Part shown: positions 1 through 9,300 of the stretch, one piece after another | Numbering within the stretch: position 1 is the stretch's first letter | Layout of the letters: every line of letters starts with the position of its first letter | DNA from: JBGTIS01 sp041745535 | Lineage (GTDB): Bacteria; Bacteroidota; Bacteroidia; Cytophagales; Cyclobacteriaceae | Assembly (NCBI GenBank): GCA_041745535.1 | Contig: JBGTIS010000391.1 | Location: forward strand, 1 to 57,249 | Direction of reading: 5' to 3' | Length of the DNA stretch: 57,249 nt | Notes under the pieces: generated by a model | What the model was told of the DNA's origin: nothing | What the model saw: the letters and a program-made list of their open reading frames with translations, nothing else | The model's database searches: none | Made by a program: the position numbers and the translations under genes

Positions 1-453
1 AATGAGCGCTTCTATTTCTTTTTTGTCAACAGCTTTCATCAACATATGCACCAGTTGGGCACGCACCTCCCCTTTCTTAGAAGTGGGTCGGATGGGGGTT
101 TCTTCTGTCATGTGTGAGAGGTAATCGCGGTCGTACATATAAATATTATCAAAAAATACGAGTTTCGCTTTGTGTTTTTTACAACTATCGATGACCGCCC
201 GCATCAGATCAGGCCACTTTTTACGCCAAACTTTGATGTTGTATTCAAAGCCAATGATCAGGTACACAATTTCAGATCCGGCAATGGCTTTCTCCACCTG
301 TCGCGCATCTGATAAATCGGCAGCCATCAGTTCATCGCCCGGATTTACCTTTTCGGGATTCCGACTCACCAGCCTGATGTGATGGGTATATTGGATAAGG
401 GCCTTGGCTAAGGGAGCGCCAATAGCGCCACCGGCACCTAAAAGGGTTTGCAT
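1..453 (-). CDS. NAD(P)-binding Rossmann-fold epimerase-like protein, 3' end cut by window
   Basis: The reading frame starts at the ATG at 453-451 and runs off the window after 151 codons without a stop. The protein opens at once with a nucleotide-binding glycine loop, GAGGAIG at about residues 6-12. A beta-alpha-beta pattern follows, with an acidic stretch 'MAADLSD' near residue 40. The segment 'KLVFFDNIYMYD' matches the region around the active-site strand of extended short-chain dehydrogenases and NAD-dependent epimerases/NmrA-like proteins. The C-terminal substrate-binding half is missing, so the substrate cannot be named. The gene is divergent from the ferritin-like gene at 752. Confidence 0.75.
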   Translation of the reverse strand, partial: MQTLLGAGGAIGAPLAKALIQYTHHIRLVSRNPEKVNPGDELMAADLSDARQVEKAIAGSEIVYLIIGFEYNIKVWRKKWPDLMRAVIDSCKKHKAKLVFFDNIYMYDRDYLSHMTEETPIRPTSKKGEVRAQLVHMLMKAVDKKEIEALI

Positions 454-669
454 AGCGGGTTTGCGTTTGCTGGTTTATTTTATATGTCAAAGTAAATCGG
501 TATGTATCAAAAACACAAACTATTCGTAGAGGAAAAAACCCACAAATCTGGGGATATTTTTCAGCAATCTGAATACCCAACATTCCTAAAAACAGGCTTC
601 TGGCTTCAAATGCGAACATGGCATATCATTAGCATTGATAGGTTGAATCCAGGCATTAATTATCAAATA

Positions 670-677
670 TAGTTTTG
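670..677 (+). promoter_or_regulatory. Possible Bacteroidota -7 box (TAnnTTTG)
   Basis: TAGTTTTG fits the TAnnTTTG element of Bacteroidota promoters and lies about 75 bases before the DUF892 start. The nearest upstream TTG (643-645) is spaced a little too far away, so only the -7 half is supported. Confidence 0.3.
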
Positions 678-751
678 ATGGTATAAATGTCACTGGATAT
701 TTTTTTACAACTATAAACTTTAAATTTTTAACACTTAAAACTTTTTGAATA

Positions 752-1252
752 ATGGCTGATAAAATGAAAACACTCGAGGATTTATTCCAAGATCAATTAA
801 AAGATTTGTATAGCGCGGAATCTCAAATTATTGAGGCACTACCCAAAATGAAGGAAAAAGCTACCAACAGCGATTTGAAACAGGCTTTTGAAAAGCACCT
901 CGAAGAAACAAAAGAACAAAAACAACGCCTCGTACAAATCTGCGATCAACTAGGCATTAAACCTGGCGGAGAAAAATGTAAGGCTATTGAAGGAATTATT
1001 AAAGAAGCCGAAGAATTCATTGGAAAAGACGCTGAAAGTGAGGTAAGAGACGCTGGTTTGATCGCCAACGCGCAAAGAGTAGAGCATTACGAAATCGCGG
1101 GATATGGTACTGCCCATCAGTATGCTACCGAGTTAGGTCATGATAAAATAGCAGACCTGTTAAGCAAAACACTGGAAGAAGAAAAAGACACTAATGAAAA
1201 ACTAAATGATTTGGCTATTGAAAGGGTGAACAGAAAAGCCATTCACCGTTAG
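752..1252 (+). CDS. DUF892 / YciE-YciF-like ferritin-like protein
   Basis: The 166-residue product is a predicted soluble four-helix ferritin-like protein. Its N-terminus, 'TLEDLFQDQLKDLYSAE', is the hallmark opening of the DUF892 (YciE/YciF) family, and the length fits. Paired acidic residues recur along the helices (E23, E51-E52, and the HYEIAGYGTA segment), as in diiron or ferritin-like folds. These proteins are generally stress-induced; the exact reaction is not established. It is followed after 33 bases by a PA2169-type four-helix protein, and a strong terminator closes the pair, so the two are probably co-transcribed. The start is the first ATG in frame after an AT-rich leader. Confidence 0.88.
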   Translation: MADKMKTLEDLFQDQLKDLYSAESQIIEALPKMKEKATNSDLKQAFEKHLEETKEQKQRLVQICDQLGIKPGGEKCKAIEGIIKEAEEFIGKDAESEVRDAGLIANAQRVEHYEIAGYGTAHQYATELGHDKIADLLSKTLEEEKDTNEKLNDLAIERVNRKAIHR

Positions 1253-1285
1253 TAATTAGAATTTAACAACTTAAACCAAAATAAA

Positions 1286-1735
1286 ATGCTAGACACGAAA
1301 GAAATAGTATCTGACCTGAATGAGCTTTTGGAAAAGAATTATGATGCTGTAAAAGGTTATCGGAAAGCCGCTGAAGATGTAGAAAGCTCACAGCTAAAAC
1401 AGTTCTTTGCCCAGCAAGCTTCTGAAAGAAGTCAGTTCGGACAGCAAATTCACCAGATCATTACCGGCTTAGGTGGCGAACCTGTAGAAGATGGAAGTTT
1501 TTTAGGAGATGTTCACCGCAAGTGGATGGACCTGAAAGCCGCTCTGAGCTCTAATGAGGAAGAATCAATTATTGAAGCTTCGTTAACAGGCGAGAAAGCA
1601 GCCCTGGATGATTATGAGGATATTCTGGATGAAGAGGAAATACCCGCTAATTTACGGACTTTACTCACCGAGCAGAAAGAAAAAGTGAATCAGGCAATCA
1701 TCCGGTTGAAAAACCTGGAAGATTATTACGACTAA
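1286..1735 (+). CDS. PA2169 family (DUF2383) four-helix-bundle protein
   Basis: This is a 149-residue, strongly acidic, all-helical protein. The pattern 'LNELLEKNYDAVKGYRKAAEDV' at residues 11-32, followed by 'FFAQQASERSQFGQQI', is typical of the PA2169/DUF2383 family, which has a ferritin-like four-helix fold. It has no signal peptide or membrane segment, so it is cytoplasmic. It sits 33 bases behind the DUF892 gene, and the terminator at 1761-1792 follows its stop. The pairing suggests a shared stress or metal/oxidant role; that is an inference from fold and context only. Confidence 0.85.
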   Translation: MLDTKEIVSDLNELLEKNYDAVKGYRKAAEDVESSQLKQFFAQQASERSQFGQQIHQIITGLGGEPVEDGSFLGDVHRKWMDLKAALSSNEEESIIEASLTGEKAALDDYEDILDEEEIPANLRTLLTEQKEKVNQAIIRLKNLEDYYD

Positions 1736-1760
1736 TTATCGCGACCAAACTTAATATATT

Positions 1761-1792
1761 AAATAGGAGCCAAAAAGCTCCTATTTTTTTTA
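1761..1792 (+). terminator. Rho-independent terminator after the ferritin-like pair
   Basis: A perfect 10-bp stem (AAATAGGAGC at 1761-1770 with GCTCCTATTT at 1777-1786) encloses a 6-base loop and runs straight into a T tract. Confidence 0.9.
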
Positions 1793-1925
1793 GGGGAGTA
1801 GTATTGTTTCAGAATTACACACTTTTTTTACCTTAAACGTAAAATTTGATCTTACCCATGTTACTTTTGAAGTTTCTTCGCTATATTTTCTGTAAATAAG
1901 TAACTAAACCAAAGACATACTCATT

Positions 1926-2228
1926 ATGAAAAGCTACGATACCATGGTGGAAGCACTCAACGATTTAAAAGAGCGGGGTTTTGTTCACGATTTTAATACA
2001 GAAACGGACAGAATTTATTGTAGTCGCCTGAAAATGTATTACACTCCAAAAGAGTTTAATGTGGTAGAATTTTATCGGTTTGAAGGAATGAGCAATCCCG
2101 ATGACAATTCTATTGTATATGCCATTGAAACCAGTAATCAGGACAAGGGTGTATTGGTAGATGCCTATGGGGCTTACGAATCAATTTCAGATGAAATGGT
2201 AAAGAAACTTTCGGTAAAACATGATTGA
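1926..2228 (+). CDS. Small conserved Bacteroidota protein of unknown function
   Basis: This 100-residue soluble protein begins 'MKSYDTMVEALNDLKERGF' and continues with a 'HDFN...YCSRLKMYYTPKEFNVVEFYRFEG' core. I recognise it as a short Bacteroidota family that databases often label phosphoribosylpyrophosphate synthetase. It is far too short for that enzyme and lacks the PRPP-binding motif, so the label should not be taken at face value. It has no membrane segments. Its last eight bases overlap the start of the zinc-finger gene at 2221, implying translational coupling. A TACTTTTG box at 1862-1869 could serve as the -7 element. Confidence 0.75.
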   Translation: MKSYDTMVEALNDLKERGFVHDFNTETDRIYCSRLKMYYTPKEFNVVEFYRFEGMSNPDDNSIVYAIETSNQDKGVLVDAYGAYESISDEMVKKLSVKHD

Positions 2229-2502
2229 TGCTATGGAAAAAGAAAGGCGCGAACATCTGCGACAAGTAGCGTCTATCGTGTCCCCACAATCGTACGAATG
2301 CGCCATCTGTGTAGAAAATGGAGGTCATTGGGTGCACTTACGAACCTGCCAAACCTGTGACGTAACCCTTTGCCGCGACTCATCACCCCATAAACACGCC
2401 ACCCAACATTTTCATAAAACAGGCCATCCGGTGGTGATTTCCGCTGAGCCGAACGAACGTTGGTTGTTGTGTTATCAGAATGAGCAAATCGCGGGTTATT
2501 AG
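2221..2502 (+). CDS. UBP-type zinc finger domain protein
   Basis: Nearly the whole 93-residue protein is one UBP-type zinc finger (zf-UBP). It has the Cys pair 'CAIC', the 'GHWVHLRTCQTC' core, 'CRDSSPHKHATQHFHKTGHPV', and the closing 'EPNERWLLCYQNE'. These supply the Cys/His ligands of the fold. In eukaryotes the domain binds ubiquitin C-termini. Small stand-alone bacterial copies are common and have no assigned partner. The ATG at 2221 overlaps the upstream gene by 8 bases; an ATG at 2233 is an alternative start. The overlap suggests co-translation with the 100-residue protein. Confidence 0.88.
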   Translation: MIDAMEKERREHLRQVASIVSPQSYECAICVENGGHWVHLRTCQTCDVTLCRDSSPHKHATQHFHKTGHPVVISAEPNERWLLCYQNEQIAGY

Positions 2503-2554
2503 GAGACAGTGGCCGATGATTATTTAATGGTACAGGTATGCAATCATAACTTGT

Positions 2555-5500
2555 TTAAAACAAAGCCCTGATTTGCATGCTTCCAGAATGAATGATGGCC
2601 TGTTCGGGCGATTTACGACCCTGGTATTGCAAAGAAAGCTGTAAGCCTGTCATTATTTTTTGTTGCCACATTACCGACCACCGGGCATTATTTCCAGGTC
2701 GTAAACCCTCCAGTATTTCATAGGCATAACTGGTTTTTTCCTCGCCCTGGTAGTCAATGCTGATGTACTCTAATGTCGCCGTAAGCGAATTTTGTCGCAG
2801 CCGGTTTAATTTCAGATCACAACCATATAAATTAAAAATAGCTTTGTTGCCAAGCATTTTTTCAGATAACAAATTAGAATTCTCCCCAGGACTTCCATTT
2901 TCCCCTTCTTTTCCGGTAAGGGCATAACGACCTGTTAACCTGAAATTAAAGCCAGGTTGCCAGCCCAGCTCAGGCCCCAGTTTGTACGAAGTAATTAAAT
3001 AATTTTTACCAGATTGCTGGTCGGCTGGCTGGCCTAAAAAGTCCAGCGCACTACGAATTATATTTTTTTCCAGACCCATTTTCATATTCAGTTCCTTTTT
3101 AACGGCATACCGGGCGTTCACTTCGTATTTCTTAATGGCCCGTTCGTCGAACCCTACATTCAGCAATTGTTTTCTGCGGTTAATTTTTACCGAAGCATCC
3201 ATGCCAAATTGAGTATTTCTGATATTATACAGCAAGGTAGACTGAAAGGCTTCTCTGATACTCAGAAGCTGGTCTTCTGCCACCGATGTAGTGGGAATCA
3301 TCCGCTTCCAGATATTTTCATCGTTTACTTTTCGTTCAATGGTCCAGGCCGTATGATTCGAGAATCGCCCTAGAAACTTTTGCGGTCCGCTCCGGTTCAT
3401 CCAGCTCAGTGGTGGTTGAATGGTAAGCCGGTAATTGAAAATGGTGGCATAGGCCAGCACAAAATCGTTGGTAGGAAGGAAAATTCGCGCATAGTCGCAC
3501 TCATCGGCATAAATAGCTTCATAAAATTCCTGTAGTTCCTCTATGCCATTGTGGTTATCATCACGCCAGGTAAATGTGCCTTCACCGGTAGGTACCTTCA
3601 CATACACAAACTCCCTTTTCAGTTCACGGCCATTGGCCAGCGAATACTTCAGATCGGCACGAATCAGGTTATTGAAAAATGATCCGGCCCAATCCAATCC
3701 ACCCATTAATATTTCTTCACTGCCTTCCTTACCGTTTTCATGAATTGTCGCTGTGGCAGCAGAATCATTTTCATAATTTGTTTTCCGGTAGGTAAGCCGC
3801 AACGCCACCTCCTGGTCATTCCACAATTTGGTATTTATACTACCGTTCAAAGTTCGGGATTTATCCTGAGACTTTATGGTACCCAGCACAGGCATTTGGT
3901 TGTTTCTGATGCTGTAGTCAAGGCGCATTCCTGTGCTAAGGCTATCGCCACTATGCAGGTAAAACTGATGCTCGTCGAAATAATTCGCGGAGAACTGAAT
4001 AGAATCTGAATGAAGGGTGCTGATGGTATTTCTATCGAACCGGTAAGTGTATCCCGGCACTAAAACTTTATTTTGCCAGCGGGCATCAACTGAAAGTCTG
4101 CGCCAGTTTGCCTGATAGGTTTGTTGCCGGGTATTCAACAAAAACAGATCAGACCTGACCTTTATTTTTTTAAAAGCATGTGCTACTTCCACCGTCTGCT
4201 GTTGCCCTTTTAATGCCGATCCCCTGTTCCGGCCCGTAAAAACATAGGCAATCCGATTGTCAGCATCTTGTTCCAGCATAGTTTTTACCTGCAATATATG
4301 GTCATCGGAAAAATGAATGGGTTCAATTGCCCAGCCGGTAAGATGGGTAGCCCAATTGCGCTCAAACTCAATATTGCGGTAAGGATCAATTTCCTGAAAA
4401 GTATGCTGGCGAAACTCATAAACGGCAGATGAATGCCAGGTATATTGTTGTTTGAAATTTAATTTTCTATCCGTACTGTGGTAACCTATCCGGATGCCCT
4501 TTCCCTGGTTGTGGTTTCCTGTTTCGTTTGCATATAAATTTAAATCCTGTTTGGAAAACGCGATTTCACCCGTAATTTTATCCTTTTCGGTAACCGCCAC
4601 CTCCGTGCCCAGAGTTACCATTTGGTTACTTTTCGGTGTATTCAGCAATTTCACAGGCGCGTAATTGCCTTTTGATTTTCCTGCTGAAGGAGCAATCCAA
4701 ATATAGGATTTACCATTAATGGTATTACTACTGAGCTGGTAATCGCCCTTCCCCGCTCCTACCTCCGTAAAGGTAACCCTGAATACGCCTTCTGTTTTGC
4801 TGGTGATTTGGTAAATGGTAAATGGGCGGTTATCCACCACCGTATCTATTTTATCATAATAAACCGAATGCAGTGTTCCCACACCCACAAGACCTTCCTG
4901 CAAGGTGGTAGTAGGCAGCTGGCTGCTGACTGAAGCTACTGAATCAGCCGATGAAACGTATGCCTCCGAAACATCTTCTCCCAGCAGACTTAATCTGAGT
5001 TTATCTTCATCCGATAAATCAAACCCCAGGGGTTGATTAGGATTATCTTTTTCCTGATAGAAGTTCAGATAGAAAGAAGCTTTGCCATGCGTTTGCCGGT
5101 GGCTGGCGGTAAGTATCGACCTGCTGAAATTCCGATCCGCATACTCAAAATCCACACTTACTCTTGAATATCTGGTAATCAGTACCAGGTTGGTAAAGGT
5201 TATTTCGCCCAGGTTATAATCAATCACATAATCGTTATCAAAACCACGGGATAGTACTACGCCATCCAGGTAAACCTTCTCGGAGCTGGCCAGCACATAA
5301 TAAGCCTGGCTCAGTCCGGCATTGGAAATCCCCCGTTGATTTTCACCCTGTACTGATAACCGGTATGGTCCCAATACGCCTTCCCGCACAGTTAGGGTAA
5401 CCGAAGCGAATTTCCCTTTTGCCAAAGCCACGCCCATTCCCGTTTCGGCTTTACCTCCCTCCCCTATGGCGTAATTGGTTTTCAGCAAGGCACCTTTCAC

Positions 5501-6301
5501 GTTTCTTCTGTATTGTAAAAAATAGGGTATTATCGGTTTATGAATGCCTGTTTGTTTTCCATCTGGGCCCATTCCCGAAGGTTGCAGCAGCACATCTCCT
5601 GCCATTAGTGAAAATTTCTGATGGCTTAGTTCCAGAAACACTTTATCAAAATTCTGGATTTGCTGGGTATTGCCTTCTGGCTGTACCGGAATATTCTGGT
5701 CAGAGATGGCCGCTCTGATGTGAAGCTGATCGGTAAGTGCGCCTTCCAACTGTAAATTCAGGTCAGCATTTACAAAAACGTCCTGGCGATTACCAAAAGA
5801 AATGCCCCTGCTCAAACTGCCACTCTTGCTTAAATTTGGGGTAGTAAACAATTCATCGCGTTCTAAACCGGTACCGTTGGGCAAAGTCTTATTTTGTTTG
5901 AACCGGATGCTGTTGAACAACGCTGTAGAATCGTACAAATCCAAATTTTTATGAGAAACCCGCGCATGCAAGCTAAAGCGAAGGGTTCGGTAACAAACTT
6001 TTACAGAATCAGGCAGGAGTGTTACACCGGAAGAATCGTTATGAAAAGTGATAAAACCTGTATTATAATCGTAATGAAAGCTATCAGGACTCAGCATTAG
6101 CGAATCTGCCTCACCGACTACGTGAATGGAATTGGGTACCAGCGACAGCGAATCGAGAAAAACCGGATTTGACGTGGTTATCCATTGGCAATAAGGGGTT
6201 GCCTCATCAGAAACGGAAATCGTATCCTTCGGATTACCCTGAGCCACTACCCATACTGAACTCAATAAAAAGTACAATAGAAAGCCTAACCTTTCTGTCA
6301 T
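2555..6301 (-). CDS. Large predicted outer-membrane beta-rich protein, function unknown
   Basis: The 1248-residue protein has a clear signal peptide (hydrophobic residues about 5-20, cleavage near 'VVAQG'). Nothing else is hydrophobic enough to be a helix, so it is exported. Alternating polar/aromatic strands dominate the C-terminal two thirds and the protein ends in Phe, as outer-membrane barrels do. The N-terminal third carries 'GSLSRGISFGNRQDVFVNAD' and 'LDGVVLSRGFDNDYVIDYN', which I associate with a large uncharacterised Cytophagales surface family. The second motif resembles segments of the T9SS/gliding protein SprA. The gene starts 53 bases after the stop of the giant histidine kinase, so the two may be co-transcribed. 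No enzyme motif was seen. Confidence 0.7.
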   Translation of the reverse strand: MTERLGFLLYFLLSSVWVVAQGNPKDTISVSDEATPYCQWITTSNPVFLDSLSLVPNSIHVVGEADSLMLSPDSFHYDYNTGFITFHNDSSGVTLLPDSVKVCYRTLRFSLHARVSHKNLDLYDSTALFNSIRFKQNKTLPNGTGLERDELFTTPNLSKSGSLSRGISFGNRQDVFVNADLNLQLEGALTDQLHIRAAISDQNIPVQPEGNTQQIQNFDKVFLELSHQKFSLMAGDVLLQPSGMGPDGKQTGIHKPIIPYFLQYRRNVKGALLKTNYAIGEGGKAETGMGVALAKGKFASVTLTVREGVLGPYRLSVQGENQRGISNAGLSQAYYVLASSEKVYLDGVVLSRGFDNDYVIDYNLGEITFTNLVLITRYSRVSVDFEYADRNFSRSILTASHRQTHGKASFYLNFYQEKDNPNQPLGFDLSDEDKLRLSLLGEDVSEAYVSSADSVASVSSQLPTTTLQEGLVGVGTLHSVYYDKIDTVVDNRPFTIYQITSKTEGVFRVTFTEVGAGKGDYQLSSNTINGKSYIWIAPSAGKSKGNYAPVKLLNTPKSNQMVTLGTEVAVTEKDKITGEIAFSKQDLNLYANETGNHNQGKGIRIGYHSTDRKLNFKQQYTWHSSAVYEFRQHTFQEIDPYRNIEFERNWATHLTGWAIEPIHFSDDHILQVKTMLEQDADNRIAYVFTGRNRGSALKGQQQTVEVAHAFKKIKVRSDLFLLNTRQQTYQANWRRLSVDARWQNKVLVPGYTYRFDRNTISTLHSDSIQFSANYFDEHQFYLHSGDSLSTGMRLDYSIRNNQMPVLGTIKSQDKSRTLNGSINTKLWNDQEVALRLTYRKTNYENDSAATATIHENGKEGSEEILMGGLDWAGSFFNNLIRADLKYSLANGRELKREFVYVKVPTGEGTFTWRDDNHNGIEELQEFYEAIYADECDYARIFLPTNDFVLAYATIFNYRLTIQPPLSWMNRSGPQKFLGRFSNHTAWTIERKVNDENIWKRMIPTTSVAEDQLLSIREAFQSTLLYNIRNTQFGMDASVKINRRKQLLNVGFDERAIKKYEVNARYAVKKELNMKMGLEKNIIRSALDFLGQPADQQSGKNYLITSYKLGPELGWQPGFNFRLTGRYALTGKEGENGSPGENSNLLSEKMLGNKAIFNLYGCDLKLNRLRQNSLTATLEYISIDYQGEEKTSYAYEILEGLRPGNNARWSVMWQQKIMTGLQLSLQYQGRKSPEQAIIHSGSMQIRALF

Positions 6302-6354
6302 ACGCGGCTTCTTAGATTAAAAAGTAAAAAAAAGGCCCGGCAGGTTGTTATCCT

Positions 6355-9300
6355 TTATACATTATAGGCCAGCGGTAGTTCAATATAGAATGTGGTTCCA
6401 AAGTCTTCTTTGGTTTCAAAAGTAATACGGCCTCCGGCATGCTCTATGCCCCGTTTGGCAATGGCCAGTCCGATACCGGAACCAGAATATTTGGTACTAA
6501 AGTTTGGTAAAAAAATCTTATCCTGTATTTCCTTTGCAATACCCGTTCCATTATCGCTGATTTTAACAATAAGGAAGCCCCTTACCCCTCGTTGCAGATT
6601 TACCTGAATGGCAGCTCTTCTGTTTTGTGGAATAGATTGTTTGGCATTGATCAGCAGGTTACTGATAATGCGGTTCATTAGTTGCCGGTCGCTGACTACA
6701 CCAAAAACACCGCGTTCAATTTTGAGGGAAATAGATTGCTGATCGTCCTGAAACAGTTCCACCGTTCTTCTTACCACAGGTGCCAGGTCAAAATATTCAC
6801 TTTTCGGTACTGGCATTTGGGCAAATGAAGAAAATGAGGTAGCGATTTCGTTCAGGGTATCCACCTGATCTAATAGATTGTCAATAGGCCGGATGATCAG
6901 TTCTCCGTTGCTGCCCCGCACCCCTTCGTTTTCCAATACCCGTTTCAGATGCTGTAAACTCAGCTTCATGGGCGTGAGCGGATTTTTAATTTCATGGGCT
7001 ACCTGTTTGGCCATTTCTCGCCAGGCCGACTCCTTCTCACTGCGGCTAAGCGCTTCCTTACTGGATTCAAGCTTCACCAACATCCGGTTGTACTCACCAA
7101 TCATCAGTCCGATTTCATCGTCAGAATTCCAGGACAGTGGTTCGTTATAATCGGCCAGACTGGTACGTTTGAGTTTCTGTGTAATATACTTTAGCGGAAA
7201 GGTAAGGATGTTGGAGGCCAGATACGATACAATCAGGAAGATGATGAAGATGATGGTAAAAATATTGATTACATTGGTGAGTACCGTGATAATCTGGGTT
7301 TCCAATTCAGTTTGTGATTCAAAAAATGGAATGCTAAGGATTCCAATGAGTCGGCCGGTACTGAAGGATTTGATACCAATATAAGAATCTTTATAATGCA
7401 GATTCCCCACCGATTCGTCCAGTACCATCCGGTTATTTCCCTGTTCTTTAATATTGGCTAATGCTTTAGGATTAATAAAGCGGGAGAGCAGATAATTGTC
7501 ATAAATTATCGGCTGACTGGAAGCGATCAGCTTTCCATCGGTATCGAACAGATTTACATCTGATTCGGCAAACTTGGCAATTTTAAACAGTTCGCTGGAC
7601 AGGTTTTCCTCTTCAATATCTCCTTTCTGATAGCTGTTCAGTGGCTCCACCACGTTGCCACCTATTCGCTCGGCACGTTCCAAATACTGATCGGTTACTT
7701 CCACGCGGTAGGTGGTGCTGATTACACTTAGGGTAGTAATACTAACGGCCAGCAAGGGCATAAAAAAAGCCGCATTCAGGTACAATTGGATTTTGGTTGA
7801 AAAGTTCAGGGTATTACCCGCAAATGTAAAATAAATAGTATAGGCTCCTAGAAGTAAAAGAATCAGAAATACCAGTACCACAAAAAGGAAAGAAAAATTA
7901 GAGATAATATCCTTAATGGAATATGCCTCAGAAATGATAGCGATGTCTTCATCACCCTGTCCTTTCACAATAAGATAATGATGCTGATCAATCAGCATTT
8001 CCTCATCGTTAATTGTTGTTTTTGGAAAATCATAATTTTTCTGCAATTTCCTGATCACCTGTTCATTACCAGAGCTATACATCAGTTCACCATTTTTAAA
8101 AATGGCATACTGAAAATCATTGCCTGGGTAAGCATTGGCATACCTGCGATCGATTAGCAATTCAGGATAAACGCTGTTCGGAAAAAAACGCTTTAAAGTC
8201 AAATCGATTACAATGTAGCCCCGGGTAACGCGATTCCGTTTCATTTCGATAAAGCAAAGATAGCGTTTCATACCTTCACCAACTGTGTTTAGTACACTGG
8301 GCTGATTGATAAAATAAATATCAGAATAATCGGCTGTTTTAAACCTTTCCTGTGATACTTCCTGTTTAAGTGTTTGATAATCAGGGATTTTTATATCATT
8401 AGAAATAGAATTACCATTGCTGTTGAATAAATACACCGCCACATCATATTTATCGAAATAACTGCTCAGATAAAACCTTTTTACTTTTTCCTTAATAATA
8501 TCCTTACTGGAAAAATTGATCATAAAACGATTCAAAATAAAGGCATCCTGTTTAATTTTATCGGCAGCCTCCGCCAGTAAAAATTCACCCAGCACATCAT
8601 TATCTATCAAAATCTGATTGGCAAATTTTTGCTTATCGCCGGTAGTGGCAATCTGTTCATTGTAATAGGTTGCCATTGCTCCTGTTAAAGCACACATTAA
8701 AGCACCCAGAAACAGGTACAGAAAAGTAACATAAGTGATTCGGGTCAGATTTTTAGGGAGTTTCAGCAGGTACAGCATTACAAAATAAAGGGTATTGATA
8801 ATTATGATGAACGGAAGCGGAATGTGGGTAAACCCGTACAAGATAATGGTGATCAGCAGCCCTGTACCAAAGCTAATGTACACATACAACTGAGTGGTAA
8901 GGCTATTGAACAACCTGAATAAAACATGCAGAACCAGAAAACAGGTTGCCGAACTGATAGCAATAATCAGGAGGCTGATGATCTTGAAAGCCGAAAAATC
9001 AATACTTTTGGTAATATCAAGGGTAAGTTGCGAATTAAAATAAAGAGTACGTAGGCTATAAAACAGAAAATAAAGGGTTAGAAAACTCAGCACTACCACA
9101 AGGCAGGAAATGATGAGCCTGACTGGAGTTGGCGCGAAAATTATTTTCCGGTGCAAACGCGAATAATGATAATTCCGAAACACGTACCAGGCAATTATCA
9201 GGCAGATAAGGGCATTAAGAAAAAGATCACCCAGCGATGGATTCACCACTGAAGAGGCATAATACCTACCATTGAACAACGCGAGCGGGCGCACCACATT

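Noticed and set aside
332..619. 95-residue minus-strand open frame
   Set aside because: It overlaps the epimerase gene in another frame and has no recognisable domain or start context.
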